A stretch of 13,738 bases of DNA from an uncultured Massilia sp. (lineage in GTDB: Bacteria; Pseudomonadota; Gammaproteobacteria; Burkholderiales; Burkholderiaceae). The stretch spans positions 1 to 13,738 of the forward strand of contig CAMPHU010000120.1 of assembly GCA_946886065.1 (NCBI GenBank). The letters are read 5' to 3'. Below the pieces are notes generated by a model. It saw nothing but the letters and a program-made list of their open reading frames with translations. It ran no database searches and had not been told where the DNA came from. Within the stretch, counting starts at the first letter, position 1; every line of letters begins with the position of its first letter. The translations under genes were made by a program, and so were the position numbers. Of this stretch, positions 8,651-13,738 are shown piece after piece.

Positions 8651-8718
8651 TTTATACCCGGAGTTGAAAGTATTTCGACAATCGACCGGCTAGTTTCAAC
8701 TGCGAGTCGGGGTAATAC
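8651..8718. promoter_or_regulatory. LysR / dehydrogenase divergent control region with inverted-repeat operator
   Basis: AGTTGAAA (8662-8669) and TTTCAACT (8694-8701) form a perfect 8-bp inverted repeat, 24 bases apart, with TCGA-CAA-TCGA (8675-8685) almost concentric inside. Toward the LysR gene, TTGTCG (minus, 8681-8676) and TATAAA (minus, 8656-8651) form a possible promoter with a long 19-base spacer, and one arm of the repeat lies in that spacer. Toward the dehydrogenase gene, TAATAC (8713-8718) is a plausible -10 with no good -35, and the other arm lies where the -35 should be. This is the usual layout for LysR autorepression and divergent activation; that this LysR protein binds here is inference. 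Confidence 0.55.
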
Positions 8719-8751
8719 TGATGTTCACCAACCACCCACCAGGAGAACATC

Positions 8752-9492
8752 ATGCAAACCCTTCACAACAAGGTCGCTTTCGTCACCGGCGGTTCGCGCG
8801 GCATCGGCGCCGCCATCGTGCGCCGCCTGGCAGCCGACGGCGCGGCGCTTGTCCTTACCTACCAGAGCTCGGCCAACGCCGCGGAAGCGCTGGTGCGCGA
8901 GATCGAAGCCGGCGGCGGCCGCGCGCTCGCCATCCGCAGCGACGCCGGCGACCCGGCCGCCCTCCAGCAAGCCATCGCCCAGGCAGCCGACCGCTTCGGC
9001 CGCATCGACATCCTGGTCAACAATGCCGGCGTACTGCACATGGGGCCGGTAGACGAGTTCGCCGTCGAAGACTTCGACAAGAGCATCGCGGTCAACGTCC
9101 GTGCGGTCTTCGTCGGCGTCAAGGCGGCGCTGCGCTACATGGGCGAAGGCGGACGCATCGTCAACATCAGCAGCGTCAACGCGCTGCGCATGCCCTTCGC
9201 CGGCGCGGCTGTGTACGCGATGAGCAAGTCGGCGCTGAGCGGCCTCGTCAAAGGCCTGGCGCGCGACCTGGGCCCGCGCGGCATCACCATCAACAATGTC
9301 TTGCCCGGCCCGGTCGACACGGACATGAATCCGGAGAACAGCGACTTCGGCGCGACCCTGCACGGCCTGATGGCCCTGCCCCGCCACGGCCGTCCGGAAG
9401 AAATCGCCTCGATGGTGGCCTACCTGGCCGGCGCGGAATCGTCCTTCGTCACCGGCGCCGACCTGCTGGTCGACGGCGGCTTCGGCGCCTGA
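8752..9492 (+). CDS. Short-chain dehydrogenase/reductase, BdcA-like
   Basis: A 246-residue classical SDR oxidoreductase with a Rossmann fold. It has the nucleotide-binding motif TGGSRGIG (12-19), NNAG (90-93), N115, and the catalytic S141, Y155 and K159 (VYAMSK). The C-terminal half closely recalls E. coli BdcA (RMPFAGAAVYAMSKSAL, GPRGITINNVLPGP, LPRHGRPEEIA and SFVTGAD), a protein reported to bind cyclic di-GMP and promote biofilm dispersal. FabG-like reductases and sugar dehydrogenases share much of this, so substrate and role stay open; the motifs suggest an active NADP(H)-type enzyme. AGGAGA (8741-8746) before the ATG fixes the start. The gene is divergent from the LysR regulator and ends 10 bases before the convergent dioxygenase gene; CGGCGC-CTGAA-GCGCCG (9483-9499) forms a hairpin over its stop codon. 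Confidence 0.93.
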   Translation: MQTLHNKVAFVTGGSRGIGAAIVRRLAADGAALVLTYQSSANAAEALVREIEAGGGRALAIRSDAGDPAALQQAIAQAADRFGRIDILVNNAGVLHMGPVDEFAVEDFDKSIAVNVRAVFVGVKAALRYMGEGGRIVNISSVNALRMPFAGAAVYAMSKSALSGLVKGLARDLGPRGITINNVLPGPVDTDMNPENSDFGATLHGLMALPRHGRPEEIASMVAYLAGAESSFVTGADLLVDGGFGA

Positions 9493-9499
9493 AGCGCCG
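9483..9499. terminator. Short hairpin over the dehydrogenase stop codon, weak terminator candidate
   Basis: A perfect 6-bp GC stem with a 5-base loop (CGGCGC-CTGAA-GCGCCG) covers the stop codon at 9490-9492 between two convergent genes. There is no T-run on either side, so ordinary intrinsic termination is unlikely. Confidence 0.25.
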
Positions 9500-9502
9500 G
9501 GT

Positions 9503-10183
9503 TCAGGTCTCGGCCCACTGGCGCAGCAGGTTGTGGTAGTGGGCCGTCAGCGCCACCGTCTCCTGGCAGTCGCCCAGGCGGGTGCGCAGGGACTCGATGG
9601 TGCGGTCGAGTTCGTACAGCATGCTGCGCCGGGTGTCGTCGCGGATCATGCTCTGGGTCCAGAAGAAGCTGCAAATGCGCTCGCCCTGGGTCACCGGCTC
9701 GACGCGATGCACGCTGGTCGAGGGATAGACGACCAGGTCGCCCGCGTCGAGCTTGACCTCGTGCTCGCCGTAGGTGTCCTGCACCACCAGTTCCCCGCCC
9801 TCGTACTCCTCGGGCGCGGACAGGAACAGGGTCCCGGAGACATCGGTGCGCAGCATGCCGTTCGTGCCCGGCACCATGCGCACCGCGCCGTCGACGTGGT
9901 CGCCGTAGTGCTCGCCTTCGCCGTAGCGGTTGAACAGCGGCGGCATCGAGCGCACCGGCAGCACGGCGGCGAAGAACATCGCATTGCGCGCCAGCGCCGC
10001 CTGCACGATGGCGGCCAGCTCGCGCGCCTCCGGCGAGGCCTCGGGCAGCTGGCGGTTGCGCTTGACCTGGGCGCCCTGCGCGCCGGCGGTGGCGCGGCCG
10101 TCATGCCAGTCGCTGCGGTCCAGCCTGGCGCGGATGGCGCGCAGCTCCTCCTGGGTCAGCACATTCGGGATATGCAAGAGCAT
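9503..10183 (-). CDS. piuC: PKHD-type Fe(II)/2-oxoglutarate dioxygenase, PiuC/YbiX family (copy 2)
   Basis: A 226-residue paralog of the enzyme at 2114-2797. The metal ligands are H96 and D98 (GDHVDG) and H159 (SVHRV), with R169 (GERI) as the expected 2-oxoglutarate contact. The family signatures [35 protein letters not shown] and [11 protein letters not shown] are intact, so both copies should be active. The ATG at 10183 is the start: GGAGGA (10194-10189) sits 5-6 bases before it and the family similarity begins there. The open frame continues upstream to 10246, but only through the hairpin and the end of the receptor gene. It lies 67 bases downstream of the Fiu-like receptor gene, the same pairing as fiu-ybiX in E. 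coli, so a shared role in iron acquisition is likely. The convergent dehydrogenase gene ends 10 bases away. Confidence 0.94.
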   Translation of the reverse strand: MLLHIPNVLTQEELRAIRARLDRSDWHDGRATAGAQGAQVKRNRQLPEASPEARELAAIVQAALARNAMFFAAVLPVRSMPPLFNRYGEGEHYGDHVDGAVRMVPGTNGMLRTDVSGTLFLSAPEEYEGGELVVQDTYGEHEVKLDAGDLVVYPSTSVHRVEPVTQGERICSFFWTQSMIRDDTRRSMLYELDRTIESLRTRLGDCQETVALTAHYHNLLRQWAET

Positions 10184-10194
10184 GGGAATCCTCC

Positions 10195-10236
10195 AAACAA
10201 ATGCGCGCCGGCCGGGTGGAAAACCCGGCCGGCGCG
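10195..10236 (-). terminator. Hairpin between Fiu-like receptor and dioxygenase 2
   Basis: A perfect 14-bp stem (10204-10217 with 10223-10236, CGCGCCGGCCGGGT and its complement) closes a 5-base loop 14 bases after the receptor stop codon. On the minus strand it is followed by an interrupted T-rich stretch (CATTTGTTTGG). The T-tract is poor for a full terminator, so partial termination or 3'-end protection of the receptor mRNA is equally plausible. The ribosome binding site of the dioxygenase gene starts immediately afterwards at 10194. Confidence 0.7.
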
Positions 10237-10250
10237 GCTGCTTCATCCGG

Positions 10251-12512
10251 TCAGAAGCGGATGTTCGCGGTCAGGCTGGCCGAGCGCGGCGCGCCCGGGG
10301 TGTAGCGGTAGCCGCTCTTGTTGATGCTGGCCACGTACTGCTCGTCGGCGAGGTTGTAGACATTCAGGCGCAGGTCGACGTTGTCGCTGAGCTTGTAGGC
10401 GGCCATGGCGTCGAACACCCAGTAGGACTCGGTGAACGCCGGGGTGCCGATGGCGCCGTCGGTGCCGCGCTTGAGCTTGTCGCTGAAGCGGGCGCCGCCG
10501 CCGAGCTTCAGGCCGAACGGCAGGTCGTACGAGGTCCACAGGGTGAGGGACTGCTTCGGCGTGTAGCTCAGGCTGTTTTCGCCCGAGGCCGTGACCATGC
10601 GGCCGCGCTCGACGCTGGAGTCCTGGTACAGGTAACCCGCGCTGACCAGCCAGTTCGGAGCCAGGGCGCCGGTGGCGCCCAGTTCCACACCCTGGACGCG
10701 CTTGCGGCCGGTCTGGTGCCAGGTCAGGTCGACCGGATCCTGCTCGACTTCGTTCTTGACCTCGGTGCGGAACAGCGCGGCCGTCAGGGACAGCTTCTGG
10801 CGCAGCAGGTCCAGCTTGCCGCCCACTTCCTGGGTGGTGGTCTTCTGCGGCTCGTAGATCGGATTCTGCGCGTTGTTGACATTGCCGGACACCGTGAAGT
10901 TCGCCCCCGGCGGCTGCCTGGAGCTGGCCACCATCGCGTACACGCTGCTGTTGGCGGTCGGCTTGTACAGCAGCGAAGCCTTGCCGTTGACCAGGGTGTC
11001 GGCGACCGTGAAGTGGGTCGGCACCAGCACGCCGCTGGTCAGCGCCACCACCGTGTAGTCGCCCTCGTAGCGCTCGGCGCGCACGCCGCCGTTGAAGATC
11101 CAGCGCTCGCCCAGCTTGATGGTGTCGAAGGCATACAGGGCCTGGGTATCGATCTCGCCGCGGTTGTAGGCGCCGGTGCGTTGCGGCGCGAAACCGGTGA
11201 CGGGGTCATTGGGGTTCGGGCGGTACAGGTTGGCGGCCGGCAGCGTGCCCAGGCCGGTGCGGCCGTAGCTGATCTGGCGCTCGCTGGCCAGTTCCAGGCC
11301 TGCGACCAGGGTATGCGACAGCGCGCCGGTGGCGAAGTCCGCGGTCAGGGTGGTCTGGTTGGTCAGGATCCTGTTTTCCTGGTCCTTCGAGGTGCGGGTG
11401 CTGCGCGCCACCGTCCAGGTCGACGGATCGCCCTGCACCGGCGTGAGCAGGTTGGCGGCATTGGCCAGCCAGGCGCTCAGCACGTAATCCTGGGTGGTGC
11501 GGCCGTAGCGGCTGGTGTTCTGCAGGCGCAGGATGGGCGAGAACTCGTGCTCGATGCGCACGGTCGCCATGTCGGCCTCGATCTTGTCGTAGTCGCTGGT
11601 CGAGCCGTAGAAATTCTTCGGATCGACCGGCGCCGCGGCGCTGATGAAGGGGCGGGTCCGGTCCGGGCTGGTGTAGCCCGGCAGGCCGACGGTCGAGACG
11701 CCGCCGTCGGGGATATTGTCCTGGTCTACGTGCAGGTAATCCAGGTGCACGCGGGTCGCGCCGTTCAGGCCGAAGCCCAGGCTCGGGGCCACCGCCCAGC
11801 GCTTGTTCTTGACCACGTCGCGCGCCGGATTGCCGGCCTCCTGGGCCATCACGTTCAGGCGCAGGGCAATGCCGCGCTCCGCGTCGAGCACGGTATTCAC
11901 GTCCGCCGTGGCGCGCTTCTGCGATGCGCTGCCGCCGGTGACCGAGGCCGACGCCGCCTGCGTCATGTAGGCCTTCTTGCTCACCAGGTTGACCGAGCCG
12001 GTCGGCGCGCCACGGCCGGTGTCGGTGCCGGCCGGGCCCTTGAGCACGTCGATCTGTTCCAGGTTGAAGACGTCGCGCGAGATCGAGCCGACGTCGCGCA
12101 CGCCGTCCACGAACACGCTGCCCGAGGTATCGAAGCCGCGCATGAAGATCGCGTCGCCGGTGTTGGTGTTGCCGTTCTCGCCCAGGAAGAAGGCGCCCAC
12201 GCCGGGGGTGTTGCGCAGCGCTTCGGTCAGGGTCAGGGCGCCCTGCTGCTCGAACAATTCCTTCTTGATGACCTGCACGGTCTGGGCGGTGTCTACCAGC
12301 TTTTCGGTGTACTTGGCAGAGGAAGCGTATTCCGCGCGGAAGCCGGTGTCGGCTTGGCCGACCACCGCCACGGTGGCGGCCGGCCTGGCGTCGTCCGGCG
12401 GCGGCGCCACATTGTCCGCCTGGGCGGCCAGCGGCAGGAGGAGCGCTGCCAAGGTGGTTCCCATCACGTGACGGTTGGCATGTGGGCGCTTGCGGCTTTT
12501 TATTGCTTTCAT
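10251..12512 (-). CDS. fiu: Catecholate siderophore TonB-dependent receptor, Fiu-like
   Basis: An outer-membrane receptor of 753 residues (E. coli Fiu is about 760), expected to import ferric catecholates with TonB. The start is ATG 12512, with AGAAGG seven bases upstream; the frame is open only 7 codons further, to a TTG. The signal peptide has a basic start ([15 protein letters not shown]), the core [12 protein letters not shown], and cleavage after AQA near residue 32. A TonB-box-like ATVAVVG follows at 46-52, and the plug spans about 73-180. Stretches strongly recalling E. coli Fiu are [73 protein letters not shown] and [16 protein letters not shown]. The protein ends in phenylalanine. 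A Fur box and a good promoter lie just upstream. Substrates of Fiu (monomeric catechols, dihydroxybenzoylserine) are known for E. coli and only inferred here. Confidence 0.95.
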   Translation of the reverse strand: MKAIKSRKRPHANRHVMGTTLAALLLPLAAQADNVAPPPDDARPAATVAVVGQADTGFRAEYASSAKYTEKLVDTAQTVQVIKKELFEQQGALTLTEALRNTPGVGAFFLGENGNTNTGDAIFMRGFDTSGSVFVDGVRDVGSISRDVFNLEQIDVLKGPAGTDTGRGAPTGSVNLVSKKAYMTQAASASVTGGSASQKRATADVNTVLDAERGIALRLNVMAQEAGNPARDVVKNKRWAVAPSLGFGLNGATRVHLDYLHVDQDNIPDGGVSTVGLPGYTSPDRTRPFISAAAPVDPKNFYGSTSDYDKIEADMATVRIEHEFSPILRLQNTSRYGRTTQDYVLSAWLANAANLLTPVQGDPSTWTVARSTRTSKDQENRILTNQTTLTADFATGALSHTLVAGLELASERQISYGRTGLGTLPAANLYRPNPNDPVTGFAPQRTGAYNRGEIDTQALYAFDTIKLGERWIFNGGVRAERYEGDYTVVALTSGVLVPTHFTVADTLVNGKASLLYKPTANSSVYAMVASSRQPPGANFTVSGNVNNAQNPIYEPQKTTTQEVGGKLDLLRQKLSLTAALFRTEVKNEVEQDPVDLTWHQTGRKRVQGVELGATGALAPNWLVSAGYLYQDSSVERGRMVTASGENSLSYTPKQSLTLWTSYDLPFGLKLGGGARFSDKLKRGTDGAIGTPAFTESYWVFDAMAAYKLSDNVDLRLNVYNLADEQYVASINKSGYRYTPGAPRSASLTANIRF

Positions 12513-12561
12513 TACAAAACCTTCTCTGGACAAGTTGACGGAACATCATTGGATGGCGGCA

Positions 12562-12590
12562 ATTGTAAAGAGAATGACAAGCTATGTAAA
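12562..12590 (-). promoter_or_regulatory. Sigma-70 promoter of the Fiu-like receptor
   Basis: On the minus strand TTTACA (12590-12585) and TACAAT (12567-12562) are separated by exactly 17 bases, each matching consensus at 5 of 6 positions. It lies about 50 bases before the start codon, and its -35 is adjacent to the Fur box. Confidence 0.68.
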
Positions 12591-12607
12591 CGAGAATTAT
12601 TCTCATT
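12589..12607 (-). promoter_or_regulatory. Fur box of the Fiu-like receptor
   Basis: AACGAGAATTATTCTCATT is a near-perfect 19-bp palindrome, its 9-base arms matching at 8 positions, with GAGAAT-T-ATTCTC at the core; this is a textbook Fur operator. A further ATTCTCAT half site overlaps on the upstream side (to 12612), and another (AGAATGAC, 12571-12578) lies between -35 and -10, so more than one Fur dimer may bind. It overlaps the -35 by two bases, consistent with iron-dependent repression. Confidence 0.83.
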
Positions 12608-12613
12608 CTCATG

Positions 12614-12687
12614 CGCATTTAATAAAATGCGTGCCAAACGCAAGCGCGCCGGCCGAAGCCGGCGGTATGATCGCCGGACCATTCCGG
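12614..12687. repeat. Three consecutive short hairpins between fiu and the VOC gene
   Basis: CGCATTT-AATA-AAATGCG (12614-12631), CGCCGGC-CGAA-GCCGGCG (12647-12664) and CCGGA-CCAT-TCCGG (12674-12687) are perfect inverted repeats of 7, 7 and 5 bp, each with a 4-base loop. The first is AT-rich and operator-like. The last two would fold in the leader of the VOC gene if it is transcribed from this region; TATGAT (12666-12671) is a -10-like hexamer without a -35. Function unknown. Confidence 0.4.
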
Positions 12688-12709
12688 TATCTCAATCAAG
12701 GAGCACAGC

Positions 12710-13138
12710 ATGGACACACAGGAACTCCACCGTGGCCGCCTGATCGACCATATCCAGCTGGTGGTGCGCGACCTGCCGGCCTCGCAGGCGTTCTACGGGG
12801 CGGTATTCGAGGTCTTGCAGGTGCCGATGGGCGGCACCGGGGACGGGTATTTCTGGGCGGACGAACTGTTCGTCTCGACTGCCGGCAGCGAGGCGGCCCA
12901 GGGAGTGCTGACCGGACGCCACCATCTTGCCTTCCAGGCCAGGGACCGGGCCATGGTCGACGCCTTCTACCGGGCGGCGCTGGCGAGCGGCGGCAAGGAC
13001 AACGGCGGGCCGGGCGAGCGGCCCTATCACCCCGGGTATTACGCGGCCTTCGTGCTGGACCCCGACGGCAACAACATCGAGGCGGTGTACCACGGAGAAG
13101 CGCAGCGCAGCGCGCCTTCCGTGAAGATCACGTTCTGA
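12710..13138 (+). CDS. VOC-family (glyoxalase/bleomycin-resistance fold) protein
   Basis: A 142-residue single-domain vicinal-oxygen-chelate protein with two beta-alpha-beta-beta-beta modules. The metal triad of the fold is visible: H14 (IDHIQLVVRDL), H72 (RHHLAFQA) and E124 (NNIEAVYH). The ending YYAAFVLDPDGNNIEAVYHG is typical of small VOC proteins annotated as glyoxalase-like or dioxygenase-like. The reaction cannot be told from sequence; glutathione-dependent detoxification, isomerisation or ligand binding are all possible. AAGGAG (12698-12703) six bases before the ATG supports the start. It is divergent from the Fiu-like receptor gene and shares its upstream region, so Fur could influence it, but no Fur site is placed over an obvious promoter of its own. 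It converges on the response regulator gene with an 18-base gap and no visible terminator. Confidence 0.9.
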   Translation: MDTQELHRGRLIDHIQLVVRDLPASQAFYGAVFEVLQVPMGGTGDGYFWADELFVSTAGSEAAQGVLTGRHHLAFQARDRAMVDAFYRAALASGGKDNGGPGERPYHPGYYAAFVLDPDGNNIEAVYHGEAQRSAPSVKITF

Positions 13139-13156
13139 CTACCGGCGCTGGACGGT

Positions 13157-13738
13157 TCAGGCCAGTGATTCCGCCAGGCCGTGCTTCACCGCATACACGT
13201 ACAGCTTGAGCCGGCTGTCGACGTTCAGCTTCTGGTAGATCGACGACAGATGGTTGCGCAAGGTGTGTTCGCTCATGAACAGCAGCTTGGCCAGCTCCCT
13301 GTTGTTGACGCCCGAATGCTCGACCACCTTGCGCACGATGTCGCGCTCCTTGGGAGTCAGCAAGGCCATGGTGCTCTTGCGTGCCGCCTGCTGCTGGTCG
13401 CGCTGCTGCTGGGACTGGAACACGCGCGCCGTCGTCACCCGGTCCAGCCACAGCTCGCCGCGGTGCACGCTGGCGATGGCCTTGAGCACGACATCGGCGG
13501 CCGCTTCCTTCTTGACCACGCCGCGCGCGCCCCTGAGCACGGCCTCGTCGGTCCGCGCATCGTCGCGCACGCCGGTCAGGATCAGGATCTTGGCCGTGCA
13601 GCAGGCCTGCAGCTGCGGAATCAGCTCGTTGCCATCGTCGTCGCCCAGGTCCATGTCGAGCAGGATCACGTCGGGCTGGAGGGTGCGCGCCAAATGGAGC
13701 GCGTCCTCGGCCCGGCTGCTCGTGCCGGCCACCGCCAT
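13157..13738 (-). CDS. NarL/LuxR-type response regulator, 5' end outside window
   Basis: The visible 193 residues cover most of a receiver domain and a complete DNA-binding domain. The receiver lacks its first strand and acidic pocket, so the gene must begin beyond base 13738 and the ATG at the edge is internal. The phosphoacceptor is D28 of the visible part (DVILLDMDLG), the conserved Thr is T55 (LILT) and the conserved Lys is K77 (GVVKKEA). A glutamine-rich linker (108-118) leads to a LuxR-type helix-turn-helix at about 126-185 (LTPKERDIVRKVVEHSG, then NNRELAKLLFMSEHTLRNHLSSIYQKL). It should be a transcription factor controlled by a sensor kinase outside the window; its stimulus and targets are unknown. 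Confidence 0.93.
   Translation of the reverse strand: MAVAGTSSRAEDALHLARTLQPDVILLDMDLGDDDGNELIPQLQACCTAKILILTGVRDDARTDEAVLRGARGVVKKEAAADVVLKAIASVHRGELWLDRVTTARVFQSQQQRDQQQAARKSTMALLTPKERDIVRKVVEHSGVNNRELAKLLFMSEHTLRNHLSSIYQKLNVDSRLKLYVYAVKHGLAESLA

Noticed and set aside
7413..8693. A 426-codon plus-strand open frame covering the small membrane protein and the LysR gene
   Set aside because: It is out of frame with the real small gene and antisense to a clear LysR regulator, and its composition is that of a shadow frame.
10184..10246. The 21-codon upstream extension of dioxygenase 2
   Set aside because: It would be encoded by the hairpin and the receptor's 3' end, while a good GGAGGA site and the family N-terminus both point to the ATG at 10183.
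9930..12743. A 937-codon plus-strand open frame antisense to the Fiu-like receptor
   Set aside because: It has the same low-complexity composition and lies opposite a highly recognisable receptor. It also runs through the Fur box, the receptor promoter and the VOC start.
13736..13738. ATG at the window edge as the start of the response regulator
   Set aside because: The receiver domain would lack its first strand and acidic residues, so the gene surely continues beyond the window.

Overview
The window is GC-rich DNA (roughly two-thirds G+C) with strong G/C third-position bias. It looks like the chromosome of a betaproteobacterium of the order Burkholderiales, most likely an Oxalobacteraceae (Massilia/Telluria-like) organism. 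The pointers are an AcnA-type aconitase, a protein resembling the Burkholderiales family DUF2863, and intergenic palindromic repeats of a type I associate with these genomes. This placement is by recognition only; no database search was possible.

Layout: (1) 1-1948 (+) the 3' two-thirds of aconitase acnA and its intrinsic terminator. (2) 2114-5294 (-) an iron-uptake module: a Fur box, a TonB-dependent siderophore receptor, an intrinsic terminator and a PKHD-type Fe(II) dioxygenase (PiuC/YbiX). (3) 5470-7273 (+) a DUF2863-like protein followed by a GNAT acetyltransferase. (4) 7276-7372 a ~97-bp near-perfect palindromic repeat. (5) 7462-7713 (+) a small tail-anchored membrane protein whose end overlaps a convergent LysR regulator (7689-8642, -). 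(6) 8752-9492 (+) a BdcA-like short-chain dehydrogenase, divergent from the LysR gene across a control region holding a perfect 8-bp inverted repeat. (7) 9503-12607 (-) a second iron module of the same order: Fur box and promoter, a receptor closely resembling E. coli Fiu, a strong hairpin and a second PKHD dioxygenase. (8) 12710-13138 (+) a VOC-family protein. (9) 13157-13738 (-) the 3' part of a NarL/LuxR-type response regulator that runs off the window.

The theme is iron. Two Fur-controlled receptor-dioxygenase pairs flank a 4-kb block of unrelated genes. Each pair should import ferric (probably catecholate) siderophores through the outer membrane with TonB energy, while the cytoplasmic 2-oxoglutarate/Fe(II) enzyme acts in a role still poorly defined in this family. 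In both pairs a terminator-like hairpin sits between the receptor stop codon and the dioxygenase ribosome binding site, so the enzyme is probably made only by read-through and at a lower level than the receptor. I see no wholly new system; the duplicated attenuated module and the two intergenic repeats are the most notable items.
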